Part shown: piece after piece, positions 21,501-35,120 of the stretch
Layout of the letters: the number at the start of each line of letters is the position of its first letter
Numbering within the stretch: position 1 is the first letter of the stretch
From: Symsagittifera roscoffensis
Taxonomy: Eukaryota; Xenacoelomorpha; Acoela; Convolutidae
DNA length: 64,000 nt
Direction: 5' to 3'
Assembly (NCBI RefSeq): GCF_963678635.1
Contig: NC_087065.1
Coordinates: 20,573,302 to 20,637,301 of the forward strand
Notes under the pieces: generated by a model
Databases searched by the model: none
What the model was told of the DNA's origin: nothing
Seen by the model: the letters and a program-made list of their open reading frames with translations, nothing else
Translations under genes and position numbers: made by a program

Positions 21501-21800
21501 TCCGATGAAAGTCTTGGTTGAAGATTGCAATTTCTCATATTGAAAATGAATACATCTCTTATCCACTCCTGTTCTGCGTTAATTCCAATTTCGCACGATT
21601 TAGCTAAATCCGATAGAGCTCCTCAAAAATGTTCGTAAGACTCTCTCTCCTTCTGTTATCGGCTCATTAATTTGTATCGTTCAAACGTAATGTTCGCTGG
21701 CTTAATAAATGCTTCATTAGTTAGAAGCAACATTTAGCACCAACAAGGTTTCCATAAATCTACGGCGGTTTGGGTCGAAACTTTTGATAGCCTTTCTGTA
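18530..21800 (-). pseudogene. Decayed Ty3/gypsy-type retrotransposon with internal deletion
   Basis: Reading the minus strand from 21800 downward gives Gag C-terminal sequence (RDVFIFNM near 21560), a zinc-knuckle remnant near 21310, a protease-like segment (TTGHERN...LPQIGI near 20750), and the RT N-terminal region (PIQAKGRRIPLHLLESVK near 20560). The integrase H2C2 region follows (QEFHVRERMLF, 20150-20010), then the start of the integrase core (PNEEINLDFSG near 19890) and the post-integrase tail (SFNERKPTPNAAIDEIIWNL near 19560; YEREPNSYEEFAREANR near 18660). Between about 20440 and 20200 the rest of RT and all RNase H are missing, and frames are broken by stops and shifts. LTRs were not found. 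It is inactive. Confidence 0.75.
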
Positions 21801-21994
21801 AAAGTAAGTAATATTTGGTTAAAGCAATTTCAAGAAAATTGAGAGATGACATTTCCTTCTAAATGTTATTCTGCTAGTGTGTTTTTTGTTACTTTGTGCC
21901 CCAAGGCAAGAAATCTGTACAAGAATCTGAAGGTAAGAATTTTGTTCGCAGTAAATTGCTCGCTACAATTTTAACTTGGCTAAATGATGAACCA

Positions 21995-23120
21995 AAAGTT
22001 TCAACCCATGTTTGCAGTCGGCTTCGACTGCAATTGGAAAAGGTTTTTTCCATGATTTTTAGTGCTGATTTGTTCAGTTAGAAGAACGCCTGAGTTTCAA
22101 GTAAAAATGTTTCCAAAAATTTTTCAGTTTAAGCTCCTGGCCTTACATAGTTTGTCGTTGTTTTTTGCTTGCAAACCAAATATAACAAGCGAGCGCTACA
22201 GGTTCCCTTGAATGATTTGTGTTTTATAATTTTCCAAAAACAATTTTTTTTTCATTTTGCAGTTATACTTTCTCAAGCTTTTTGGACTTTTTCAAGAAAT
22301 TTTAGAAAAATCACCCAGAGAAATGCAGAGAAACGATTTGCTTGGGTAATTCAAATAGAAATCACTCACTCACATGGTCATAAATTATGATAAATTAAAA
22401 ATTAGTAAACAAAATAGATGACTCACTCAAGCTTTGAAACAGTATACAACACTTTTTAAAAACAATTTCTAAGTTACCTGTTTATTTATAAATGTATTAG
22501 ACCGTGTTTATTTATTGAAACGTTTTGGCGGTTGATCCTTCCGTTAAAGTTATTCTGACTCTGTGTGAGTTTCAAGCATAACAAGATTGATTTTCCTAAC
22601 GGTAGTCTTAGAATAAATGTATAAGATTTTATGCCCTTTTCTTTACAAAATTTCGTTTCCTGATTCATTGGGCGGCTGCACTCGTTAATATTGAACTGAC
22701 AAAAGCCCTTTGTCTGTTATCATATGGGTCTTGATTCGCACCTGCGAATGCTGGTCGAGTGCCTAGTGAAAGTGCTGTTTTTTTTCCTATATTAAGAAAG
22801 CTTCTTGCATCTTCATGTGGATCTGAACTCGTAATTTTTTCGACAGCTAAATCTGGATATGCGACTCTGTTTGCCATTTTTGCTTTCATTTTACTCAATA
22901 CTTGGCGTCTAGTATATAATCTTTTGGATGTTTTGTGTACTGATAAATTGAGAGGAGTAAATACATTTATTTATGAGGTTTATTGAGTTTGATGATTATA
23001 ACTTTTTACTGGATATATCAATAAGGCTATGAAGTTTGTTAAGCTTTTTTGGAATAGAAACTCTTTCAGGGGGTTTGCTGCTGGAAAGAATGGTTAGTTT
23101 GTGGATTTTTTTTCAGGATG
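21995..23120. repeat. 1-kb dispersed repeat, copy 1
   Basis: Aligns with 25800-26830 over its whole length; landmarks are GCTACAGGTTCCCTTGAATG, a CTTCATGTGGATCT block and GGATATATCAATA. On the minus strand at about 22690-22830 both copies encode a similar peptide with PHEDAR, SLGTR and DNRQRA, so an old coding sequence may lie under the repeat. Family unknown. Confidence 0.55.
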
Positions 23121-24539
23121 TTTTGACAAGGTGGTGACTTGATCCTTTTGGATGTTGGTGATTTGTCATACACTTTTTTAAATTGTTTTTTCGTTTTAGT
23201 TTCAAAATGCTGTTGTATTCATCTGATAAAAATTGAACATAAATTTTAAAAGTGTCTAGATAAGCACGAACATTTCATAAACTTAATACTTTTTTTATTA
23301 TTTGTTTTATAAGTTTACTCATTTTGGTTCTAATATTTTTGAGCAGTTCAGAACTTAGTGTGGGAAAAAATAGTTTCTATTAATAGGTTAATAGATTTTT
23401 AGTTTTGGTTTTGGGTACTAGGATGATACTAAAAAGAGATTGGAAGTGAAGCTCTTAACCGTTCTTGTGGTATATAAGTGTCTGTTGTTGCTAGAATGGT
23501 TCGGTAATGTACTAATATGATCCTCCTCAGTGTTGGTCATTTATCAAATGATGTTGGAGACCTGGCTTCCTAGTTTGAGTTATGAACTTACTGTTCTGAC
23601 GACCATTTGAAAATGTGTTGACATTTGACGGTGGTTATTTTTGTTTTGCTTGAGCGATACTAATTACCTGATTAGTGTAAATAGGGTATTAAAAGCTTCC
23701 CAGAAAATGTTGACTATTAACAAATTTTATTAAAATTGATATGGAAAAATTATATTCGCATTTTTGAAATTTTTTCCAATTTTTCAATTTTTTGTGTTTT
23801 GAAACCTTTCTGTGAAACCTGGAAGTTTGTTTTTGTGAAGCTAACTGATGCCTATTTTATTTTCAGACACTTAGTGATATACTTTTTTCGAGGTTTTTAA
23901 TTATTTCAAAGTAATTTTTTGTCAAGGAATTGATTTTTTGGACTAGTACTATAAACTGAAACCTGAAACTAAAGATGATGAGGTTGGATTTTTTATCTAT
24001 TTGTTCTTTATAATTGTCAAAAAATTTAGTGTAGTTTGTTTATTTTTTATCATGCGCAAACTTTTGAGAAAACTGAGGTTTTGTTATCTTAAACCTAGTT
24101 TTTGAAATCTGAAACCAAAACTGTTGAACTCGCTGAAACTCGAAACATAACTCAAAATTGATAGTTTTTGATATTCGGTCTAGAGTAATATAGACTTATG
24201 AACTACTTTAGAACAATAAATTTGCAATTTTATTTGCAAAAATTTTAGTTTTTAGGGCTGAAATTATTTGAAAATAGTTGAAAATTTAGGTTGGAATCTC
24301 TTATGTATGTCTATTCCAGCACTTAATTTTCCACAAAACTAAAAACATTGGTTTAAAACGTCGATTTTAATGCGCGTAAGCTTTAAGTCTGAGGGCTCGA
24401 ACTAACACCTTCTGGATTTTTACTGAGTTTAAAAATTGTTTACTGCTTCAAGGATTCCTTTTATCTACTTAGATTTCACAAAATTGTGACCTGGGAAGCA
24501 AAACTTTTGTGTCTGAAACCAAAAAACCAATTCTGAAAC

Positions 24540-25560
24540 GTACATTTTAGCCTTGGGTATCAACTTCAAAACTATTTTGGTGGGTTTTACCATCGTTACT
24601 TTTCTGTACAAAGTCAAGGTTTGACGTTCGGAGCTGATTTTTGAGGCCAAAAACTCAATTTTTGTTCTGAAACTTGAAACTGTCAAAAACTTACCATTTA
24701 GGACCAGGTTTTTGGCTTATGGAATCAGAAATTGGGTTATATCAGTTCAAATTTTGCTGTTTTACCCAAATCCGCTTACAGAAACATAATTTTTTTGACC
24801 GTAGACTATACTTTTTAACTGCAACGTTTGCCCCTTTAATTGAAACCTACATTGAAACCTAACAATTTGGTTAGTTGAAAAACTCTCTAGTGCTTTTGTC
24901 AATATAAAATTGATGTTTTCGTGTTTTAGCTTTAGGTTTTGTTGTGACAACTTATAATTTGGAAATTAAATATGGTTTTTCATGTTATGTGGTTGACGTT
25001 TAAGATTGGTTTTAGGGCGTTAATTTATAGTTGAATCGTTTCATATACAAAGCGTGTCGTTAAAAAAACAATGATTTAGTGAAAACACTCGAAACTGTTC
25101 CTTCCTCTCTAGTTTTTGTTATTGCGGGCTTTACTGATGAATGATTTAGGTTCAATTCGGGTTAACGAGGGTCCAAATAATATAGGTTTCACAAAAAGTG
25201 AAGATGAATTTTGACATTTGATGAACAGTTAGAATAAGTAGCAAACAAAAGTGAATGTTTTGATTGTTATGTGAGAAGAAATCAGTTTATCATAGAATTT
25301 AGGGTACACTTTGATTACACATCGGGCATCTTAACCCTCATTGAAAAAAGTATGACGACAATTACTAAGACTTTTGAGCACTCCAGATGAAATAGATTTT
25401 ATTGAAGTTTTGCGATACTATGTTGAATCTATGGTTTTGGCACGTATTTAGTCGACTGAGTGGATAATTAGTCGGAAAAAGTATCCTAACAGCGGACTTA
25501 GGCAGAGAACGATTCCTTTGACATGTATAGTGTTTCTTTTGAAAGTAGTTTAAGTTCATG
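24540..25560. repeat. 1-kb dispersed repeat, pair B copy 1
   Basis: Aligns closely with 29165-30190, from GCCTTGGGTA through GAGGCCAAAAA, GGGCTTTACTGATGAATGA and ATTAGTCGGAAAAAGTATCC. Upstream (23930-24530) is simple-ish sequence with repeated GAAACC/GAAACT phrases. No coding content is recognised. Confidence 0.6.
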
Positions 25561-25799
25561 AAATAATTTCAGGGAAAACTTCTCTTCGACCGTTAGTGAA
25601 GCAAAATTTCGTAGTATTAATCCTCATGATAATTTCTGACAAACAAGCTGACAATTAGATTGCGGTCTTAAGAGTAGATCCTATCCATTCTCTGGTTTAT
25701 TTATTTTACAAAAATCAGCTGACACCTCTTCACAGGTTTCCTAGTCTTATTTCCTTATGACGAAATAAAACTGATAAATTCCTGACGAAACAAAATTGA

Positions 25800-26830
25800 T
25801 AAACCAAAAGTTTCAACCCAAGTTTCAGTTTAAGCTCCTGGCCTTCCGCAGTTTATCGTTGCCTTATTGATTGCAAATCAAAAACAGAAAGCAAGCGCTA
25901 CAGGTTCCCTTGAATGAATTATCTTCATAGTCTCCAATAAAAAATTTTTTTGTTTTAATTGGCAGGTATACCTTCTCACGAAAATTGAACTGTCTCAAGA
26001 AATTTTAGAAAAAATCACCCACGGAAGCGCAGAATAACGAATTGTTGGAATACTTTAAATAGATTTGCTTTGCTCGTATGGTAATAAATTTGTGATAAAT
26101 TAAAAATTACTAAACAAATTAGGTGAATCAATCAAGCAATGAAATTGTACACAGCATTTTTGAAAAACAGTTTGAGTTTTTCCCTGTTAAATCATAAATG
26201 TATTTATATATTCAAATGTTTTGCAGGTTGATTCTTTCGATAGCGTTATTTTTGACTCTGTCTCATTTTTTAAGCTTTACGGAATTGACTTTCTTAACAG
26301 GAGTCTTAAAAGATATGTATAAGTGTTTTTGAACTTTTCTTTTTAAAGTTTCATTCCCTAATTGGTTGGGAAGCCGTTCTTCTTTAATTTGAGGCGACTA
26401 AAGCTCTTTGTCTGTTATCTTTTGGGTCTTGATCCGCATCTGCGACTGCTTGTCGAGTGCCTAGTGAAAATGCCGATTTTTTTTCTCTAATAAGAAAATA
26501 TCTTGCATCTTCATGTGGATCTAAGCCGGTAAACTTTTTGAAAACCAAATCTGGTTATGCGACTACTTTTGCCATTTTTCGTTTCATTTTACCGAAAAGT
26601 TGGTTAATAGTGTATAATACTTTGGTTGTTTTGCGTACTGATAAACTGTGAGGAATAAAAACTTTTTAAATGTTTTGTGAGGTTTATTGGGTTCAATGTT
26701 TTGTTGGATATATCAATAGTGCTATGAGTTGGTCAAATTAATTTTAGAATAGAAACTATTTTTGGGTGTATTGCTGCGGGAAAAACTGGTTATTTCGTGA
26801 ATTTTTTTAGGATGTTTGGACGAAATTCTG
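25800..26830. repeat. 1-kb dispersed repeat, copy 2
   Basis: Second copy of 21995-23120, same orientation. The minus-strand peptide block (PHEDARYFL, SLGTRQA, DNRQRA) is at about 26400-26540, and its amino-acid similarity to copy 1 is better than expected for neutral DNA of this divergence, by eye. Confidence 0.55.
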
Positions 26831-27009
26831 GAAGCGCATTTTTTTTTGCAAATATTGAGAATGATTTTTTGACAAAATTATGTATGCGGTCAATAGTTTG
26901 CGCTCAATAGTTTTCCAAAGTATTTTTAAATAAGAAGTACGATTGTCTTGAAAAAACTGGCGCGTTGTCAAACCATGGCAATTTTCAAAGCATTACATTA
27001 TGACTTCGA

Positions 27010-27905
27010 ATGGTGGAAGTTTTCAGCGAGATTAAAAAAAGTTGGAGTAAAAGTGATATCCAAAAACTTCATTTTTCAAATCCCTATTTTTAAAATCAAA
27101 ATGGAAATTTTCAAGCCATATAGGAAATTATTGGACAAACTTATTATCAAACAAAAAGAATTTCTCAAAGTCCAATTTTTTCATTTAAGATAGTTACTAA
27201 AATAGTTTTGGGGGTTGGAACATTGCATTTTTGATTTTGTTCGAAGTTTTAAATATGATTATCAAAATAAGGTTTTAAAAATTGCCATTTTTTCATTATA
27301 CATTTGCTCGAAGTTTTAGAAAATTTTCTCGGAGGTGCGGTTTGAAATGTTTGATCAGTTTATATACTAATGTAGTGCTTTGTCAAATGTCATTTTTTGA
27401 CTTTTTCAACGCACACACACACACACGTAGCGTAGGCGTCATATTAACCTGGCCCATAAAAAAATTTATAGATTGAGTCAGTTAAATTTTTAAAATAATG
27501 CGCAAATAACCCAAGCGTGGTCTGCAAATTTTCGCGAGGGAAATCCTTTCTCAAAAAGAAATGTCCGCCTTTTTTAAAACAGAGGCACTTTACATTATTA
27601 CTTCGAATGGTGGAAGTTTTTAGCGAGTTTAAAAAAATTTGGAGTAAAATTGATATCCAAAAAATTCATTTTTCAAATCCCTATTTTTTAAATCAAATTA
27701 GAAATTTTCAAGCCACATATGAAATATTTTGATTTTTTAACACACACACACACACGTAGCGTAGTCGTCATATTAACCTGGCCATAATAAACTTATAAAT
27801 TGAGTCAGTTTAACTTTTAAAATAATGCGCAAATAACCCAGGCGTGAGTCTGCAAATTTTCGCGAGGGAAATCCTTTCTCAAAAACAAATGTGCGCCTTT
27901 TTTTT
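27010..27905. repeat. Local duplication with (CA)n
   Basis: A block at 27010-27120 recurs at 27605-27720. A second block, starting with a (CA)n run and CGTAGCGTAG at 27411-27575, recurs at 27743-27905. The order suggests a segment of several hundred bp duplicated in tandem and later trimmed. Nothing else is seen in 26831-29160 except this. Confidence 0.55.
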
Positions 27906-29164
27906 AAATAGAGGCATTTGACTTTTCGGGCTCGCCAAAGCGCTTGAAGACCAAAAACAAGCCGAAAACTAATGAGTGAATGCACGCTTATTATTTCCAA
28001 AAAAAAACAGCTCATCAGAAAAAAATTTACGTTGAAAAAGTTTTAACAAAAAACTGCCTTTCCTTGTCGATTTACCTCAAAAACGTTTTAGTACTGGCGC
28101 AGTAAAAATTTTTAAGAGTTCGTCAACTGAAAACGGCTGTAAGAAACACCGAAAGGTAACCTATTGGGTGGTAAATGTCTATTGTATTAGGCGCAAATGA
28201 CGTTGCTAATTGGTCTAGAGGTGGGCTGGTAATGTAGTTCTGTTAAATGCCAAGTGCAGCATCGTCAAATAGATCTACGAGCACTATCCTTCATTTCACC
28301 CTTCTCTAATAGCGATCAAAATTACCCTTTATGCCAATATACAGACAAAGTTGCACCACATTACAAAGTACCGAGCCTCAAATTAGCACTACATTTATCA
28401 CCGCCACGCTGGACTTTTTCATCTGAATTAAAACTTATTACGGAGCTTTTTAACTATCCCCCCTATGGTTCCGAGAAACAAATATCCCTATGACGAAATT
28501 ATTCAAAGATTATGTATAATCTAGTAACAAATCCCCCACCCATTTGCAAAAGGTGGGAAATAATTAAAGCGATCCCTTATTAACTCTTGTCTTTTGTTGA
28601 CTGGACTAATTTGTATTACCTAACTGACCACTCTTAACTCACCACGATTCTGCGAGCATTGTGTTATATTACCAATCTACATTTTTTCCAATCAACTTGC
28701 AGATAAAAGGGTTTATTTGGGTGGCGCTCTAGCTGCTTAGTATTATGGTACAAAATCATATACTCTCCGTTTTATTAGTGGCCCAGGAAAAAGTTTTGTA
28801 AGCGTCAGTGGCATAGCTGAGTAGGGAATTTGGATGGGGGAGGTCTGCGACTGGATTCACGCAGAGTAACTTTTCGAAACTCAATCATATTTTTTTCCCC
28901 AAAATTTCTCTCTTTTTAAAATCTTTTCATGGTACTTCTTGACATTTACGGCTTTTGTATTTGCACAAGCGACTTTAAATTTGAGACTCCAAAATTACTT
29001 AGACTCAAAAAAAGTTAAGAATAAAAAAATGAAGGGCTATTTTTTCAGTTTCCCACTTTTCTTGTAAAACCCCAAAACGAAGTTGCTCAAAATTTATTCA
29101 AACAGTATTGTGCGCGGAAGAACTTTTCTAACAATTTCTTCACGTATTCACGCTGACATGATTT

Positions 29165-30190
29165 AGTACTGTTTCAGCCTTGGGTACCAATTTCAAAAAC
29201 TGTTTTGTTGGGTTTTACCACCGTTAGTTTTCTGTAAAAATTCAAAGTTTGACATTCGGAGCTCATTTTTGAGGCCAAAAAGTCAATTTTTGTGTTCTGA
29301 AACTTGAAACTGTCAAAAACTTACCATTTAAGACCAGGTTTTTGGCTTTTGGAATCTGAAATTGGGTTGTACTAGTTCAAACTTTGCTGTTTTACCCAAA
29401 TCCGCTAACAGAAAGGAAATATTTTTGACCGTAAACTATACTTTTTTAACTGAAACGTTTGCCCCTTTATTGAAATCTACACTGAAACCCAAAATTTTGG
29501 TTAGTCAAAGTCAATTCTCTAGTGCTTAAGCTATCATACGAAAACTTTTTTGTCAATATAAAATTGATGTGTTCGTGTTTTAGCTTTAGGTTTTGTTGTG
29601 ACAACTAATAAATTGGTGCTTAAAATAAAACATGGTTTTTGATGCTATGTGGTTGAGTTCAAGATTGGTTTTAAGGCGTTAACTTATAGTTGAATCGTTT
29701 CATATACAAAGCGTGTCATTGAAAAATCAATGATTTAGTGAAAACACTCAAAACTGTTCCTTACTCTCTAGTTTTTGTTATTGCGGGCTTTACTGATGAA
29801 TGATTTAGGTTTAATTTACGTTAACGAGGGTCCAAATAACTTAGGTTACACAAAAAGTGAAGATGAATTTTGACATTTGATGAAGAGTTAGAATAAGTAG
29901 CAAACAAAAGTGAATGCTTGGATTGCTATGTGAGAAGAAATCAGTTTATCATACAATTTAGGGTACACTTAGGTTACATATGGGGAATCTTAACCCTCAT
30001 TAAAAAAGAATGACGACAATTAATAAGACTTTTGAGCACTCCAGATGAAATAGATTTTATTGAAGTTTTGGGATACTAAGTTGAATCTACGGTTTTGGCA
30101 CGCATTTAGTCGACTTAGTGGATAATTAGTCGGAAAAAGTATCCTAATAACGGAATTAGGCAGAGAAAGTTTCCTTTGATATTGTTTTTT
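29165..30190. repeat. 1-kb dispersed repeat, pair B copy 2
   Basis: Second copy of 24540-25560 in the same orientation, with small indels. The intervening 25561-29164 contains unrelated sequence plus the 25800-26830 repeat, so this is a dispersed, not tandem, pair. Confidence 0.6.
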
Positions 30191-31009
30191 ATCTGAGTTG
30201 ACAACTTCTGTTTATTCATTATTCTTTCATCTAGTCGTAAAAGACTACTTTTGCTATGAGCATATGTGATGAGTTTGGATGGCTAGACTTTTTAGATGAA
30301 TACCGTCCCTAACAAAATCAATGAATCCTTTCAAAGTACTCTTCTTTTCAAATTTCGCATTCGGTCAGGAGCTGTATTTTAATGTAATTCAAAAGTTTTA
30401 AAAAATTGTCCACCAGATGTTAGTCTGCTAACTTTTGTCGGCTAAATTGCCCTGCTCGGATATTCCTTGTGATTTCGGCCGCTTTTACAAGAAATCAGAG
30501 TAATTTCATTTTTTTCAACAGTTGGTAAATTTACCAGCCCTAATTTTGTACAAATGTTCAGTCGAGTTCTTCGCTTAATCGATTTTTCTACCCTTAATTC
30601 TAAATTATATAACATCAAAATCGGGAAACAAAATGGCAAAAAATGCTCAAATCGTTATGAAAGCATCCTTGAGAACTCACGGTTCACATGGTTTCTGGGG
30701 AAAAAACGCCAAATTATTTCCACGATCAACTTCCCGTTTTGGACAGCAATAGATTGAAATGCTAAATTCATAGCCAGAATTGCTCATATACTTCTGGAAG
30801 TTAAGGCCTTTTGGAATTAGCGAAAATCTTAGAAGAATTATAGGCCGAGCAAAAACACAATGTCCAAATAATGAGCTAACGAAACTTGATTCCAACTATG
30901 AACTTGGTCTCGGACAAAGCATTTGGCATTAAATGTGCAATCCACACTCCTCAAAAAGTAATGGATATGAACGCATCTGACCCCATTCTTCTACCATTAA
31001 AAAAAACTT

Positions 31010-32060
31010 TAAAAGTCAACAATAATTACCTTTTCTTATCATCGAGAACCCCTTTCCATCAACACTTCAGCTATCAAAATTTCGATATGATCTTATGTAA
31101 GTTTAAAGCAAGTTGAAGTACTAGCCGCGGCAACGTACGAGTTGGTAATTCTGCTTCAGACTAGTTGTGCCTACAACTTTTCGTTAAACCAAAAGTATCC
31201 AAGAACGGGAACGCTCTAAAGAAACTAAAGGTTTGCAAAAGTTGCAGAAAAATTTCAATTGCCACAGAAATCACTACGGAAATTACGTAAAATCATCAAA
31301 ATTGCATATAATTACTAAAGAAAGAAAAAACATAGTGTCAAAATTTTTGCTGAAACTGGTTTCAATCTCAGAAGGAGCATGAGCATCTATCATTGAATCC
31401 AAGTTCGACTGCGATAATTTTCCTGGTGGAAAACTCAGCCATCATAAATAAATTCATTGCAAACTCTTAGCATTTGCAAAGTTACTGCCCCAAAAAGTAT
31501 AATCATGCAATGAAAAGAGTTTTCAAGATCAATTTTTTTAAAAGAAAACATCTACAAACTTAAGCGATTGCTTAAGAAAGAGCTAAGATATGCTACGAGA
31601 AAACCTGAGAAAAAACTATCATGGAAAGCAAACAAAAATGAGAATTACGCCATGATCTTGACCTCAGTAAAAAAGCGTCAAATTAGCTATAAACTTTTTA
31701 ATGGAAAACTTAACCATCATAACAACTTCCCATGCAAAGTCTTAAAGTTTGTACAGATATTGCCAAAACAGATATTATCATCCTAAAAAAAAATTTTCAA
31801 CTAAGATCATTTTTTTTCTAAAAGAGACCATCTCCAAACCTAAGTGAGGGCCAAAAAAAAAGAATTGATAACAGAAAACCAGAGCCAAAATTTATCGGCG
31901 GGAGAAATTATCAACAGTAAAAACAAGTTTTCTCTCTACCACTCAAAATGGGTGGCCTTGAGTTTGAATTGACACAGGTTATATTCTCGGTTATGAATGG
32001 TTAAAAAATCACATTTTCTATAATGCCAATCTACTATAAAGTTTTCAACTCCTTACGAAA
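31010..32060. repeat. Degenerate tandem repeat, period about 270 bp
   Basis: Related phrases recur at about 31420-31545, 31695-31840 and 31900-32060: GGAAAACTTAACCATCATAA, then CAAAGTTACTGCC-like text, then AAGATCATTTTTTT followed by a block like ACCATCTCCAAACCTAAG. The copies are old and AT-rich. No gene is seen in 30191-33980. Confidence 0.4.
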
Positions 32061-33986
32061 CGGAAAGAAGAAGTGTCACTGAAAACAAAAAAACACACAA
32101 AGAAATACGATATGATCATAGCCTCAATAAAAAGAACACAAAGTTTATTAATTTCGCTGCAGTCAACTAGATACAATTTCGACGTTAACAACGTGCTCCT
32201 CATTGTACTGCTGTTGAGGTCCTTTTCTTCAATCTTCTGGATTGATCGACAAAAAGCACGAGCGTGCTTAATCACACAAACAAACCTTGAGTACAAGTAC
32301 AAGAGAGGCTTATTCTCTGATCGCTACAATTAGGAAAATATGAACCTACAATAAACAGAAAAAAGATAGATCGCATCCCTTTTGGAATGGCATTATCCTA
32401 TTTATTCAATAATTTTTTTTTCGTTTATTTATTTATATACCGGTTATATATAGTTACATGCAGGAAGAAAAAACTCATGGCTTCAGTATACCCAGATAAA
32501 ATCAAAATTACCGTTAATTTTGTTCAGTGGAGAAAACTACTTTGTTCATCGGAGATAGATCAACACTTTCCTAACTCCAAGCTCCTCATATCCTAAATGT
32601 AATCAAGTGTTAATTACGTTAATTTCTGAACATATCCGGAGAGCTAAAATCTTTTATTAAATGCTTTTTGAAATTCCGGGAGAGGACTTTCGTATTTGTC
32701 GGTGGTCCTTGAAGAGAAGCCTCTTCTTCATCACGTGAAAAGTTGATTTCTAGAAACCTTAGCCTTTCCGGTTGGTACAATGAGGTCACATAACGATTGT
32801 AACTGCACAACCTTTAGTTCTCGAAAGTTTTTTTCTTCTAATGGATTCCAACTTCCATGTCGATACTGCCGTTTTCAAAGCTTTTCTCGTTATTCTTGTC
32901 GCGCTCTAACTGATTTTTTTGGCTACAAAAATATACAAAAAACACTTGTCACGCCACTTCAGATTGAAAAAAAATCAATTAATTTCAATATGTCCTTTTA
33001 GCCTTCAATTTTCCGTCTTTTTATAGAGAACAATCCTAAAGTTTCTTGTATATCGTAAATTTTTTTCTTCAAACAAAAAACATTGCATTTTGGTCAAATA
33101 GCACATTACTCCGGAAAGTTCAGTAAAAAATTCTTTAAATTGCTTTTTTAATATACTGAAAAAAGGGCATGTTTCCTAACGTATAAAATGGTATCTGTAT
33201 CTGTTGGTTTTTGAAATAACTCAAAAGTCACTCTCTTTTTTATATCGATGTTAATTTCTTAGTCTAGAAAAGAAAGACTTCCCAGAATTATTTGTGTTAC
33301 AAATGAGAACTGTAAGTGAAGTTGAAATGCACTGACAGCTATAAGCACTTTCTCAGAGTCACCTTAAACTAAACTCCTACAGTAATTTCTCAATTGTTTT
33401 TTTTTACGTTAATTTGTTTGTTACGAAAAAAGAATTCATCGCAGAAAACAAATGTTTTTGCAGGAAATAGAGGTCATCGCAGAAAACAGAGGCCTTTGCA
33501 GAAAACAGGTAAGTCGGGGAGTCTGGAAAGCTTTCGCGTTTTGCACTGTTTTTTCAGGTGTCTGTTAAAGAACATATTTCCTGTTTCCGCTCAGAGCGGA
33601 GGCTCTCATTTATTATTTCACCGATCGTGATAACACAATTAAAACCCAAAAACGCATATAACAAATAATTAAATTTTGCTCGGAAAGTACATGAGGACAG
33701 AAATTGATATTTAAATTTCATTGAGTGCAAAAAACCTATTGTTGCGTGTCATGCCACTTAAATTTGAAAAAACATTAAGGAATTCAGTACTTCTTTTAGT
33801 TTTTATTTCTCCGTTTTTTATGGAGAACGCTCCTAAATGATTCTTGCATATGTAAATTGTTTTTTTTTTCAAACAAACTCACATTGAAATTTGGTCGAGC
33901 ACAGTAATCCTGAAGGCTTGGCAAAAAGTACCTTCACTTAGATTTTTTTAATTGTAAAGGGCACCTTTCTTAAAGTTCAGATTATT

Positions 33987-35120
33987 ACTACCCGGGATGA
34001 CCAAAAATACTAGTCATACAATTTTCATATATGGAAAAATGCTAGTCATACACTTTCCATGCAATTCCATACGTACAGAAAATTGCATGAAAGGTCTATG
34101 ATTAGTTTTTTTTTCATATATGGAAATTGTATAATTAGCATTTTTCCATAAACCAAAAATACTGAATTTTTACATTTTAATTTCTCAAAATTTTTTGGCT
34201 GTGTTCGTAACCGAACACAAATGACATAAACCTTGATTACTCAAACGTAGTAACCAACGGTTTGGCCGTCTCGCATTAACAATGCATTGGAAACAGCCTG
34301 ATATGTCTTACTTCTGTCTCAAACAATTAACATAAGGAAAGTAGTGAACTTTTAAATTTTGGCAATAATTTTCAAAGATGATTTTTTCTAAAATTTGAAT
34401 GTTTAAATTACCAGACATTTATCAAGGCATACAAAAACATGTCATACAAAAGAAAGAGGAGTGTTAAGCGTTTTTGAAAAAAGTTACGAAGAGAAAAGGA
34501 AAAAAAATCCAATATTAGTATATCGAGGACTATGTTATACACACAAAAAATTAAATTTTGCATGCAAAATTTTTTTTTTCAAAAAGTGTTTGTTTGAATA
34601 CGAAAATCAATTTGCAGTTGAAAAAAAAAACACAAAAAATTTTTCGGGGCAATTTCAAAAAAACTGAAAAATTTTTGTCGTCGCTATCAAAAAAATGCTA
34701 GTCATACAATTTTCATATATGGAAATTGTATGACTAGTGTTTTTTTTCAGAAAAAAAAATAAAAAAAGTCAAAGTTTTCAGTCGTAGCAGCCCAAAAAAC
34801 GCTTAAATGTTTTGCAAGCAGTGGAATTGATTGTTCAAAGCTTTTTTTTTCACAAAAAAAGTTTAAAAAAAAATTCTAATCATACAATTTCCATATATGG
34901 AAATTGTATGGGTTGCATTTTTTTTCATACCATTTTTTTTCCTTTTTTTATGAAGAGATACTAATTTCGAAACCAAAACAACTAAAAAACACCTTTGAAA
35001 TTCGATTCAATTCTTTTTGCAAAAATGTATGAAATTTGTATGACCAGCATTTTTCCATAGACTAAGTGTATGAAATTGTATGATTAGCATTTTCGGTCTG
35101 TGGAGGTCAACCCGGGTAGT
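33987..35120. mobile_element. Foldback (palindrome-rich) element
   Basis: Inverted ends ACTACCCGGG (33987-33996) and CCCGGGTAGT (35111-35120) continue inward with similarity (TGACC, then CTAGTCATACAATTT versus its complement). Inside are a perfect 30-bp palindrome (34881-34910), a 40-bp near-perfect palindrome (34698-34737) and several partial copies around TTCCATATATGGAA. The flanks (33750-33986 and 35121-35240) form one copy of a repeat whose related copy at about 32960-33300 lacks this insert, so an empty site is visible. No ORF of note and no clear target duplication. Confidence 0.65.

Noticed and set aside
28254-28493. 79-codon ORF in a slightly less AT-rich patch
   Set aside because: No recognisable domain, no supporting splice sites and no repeat partner.
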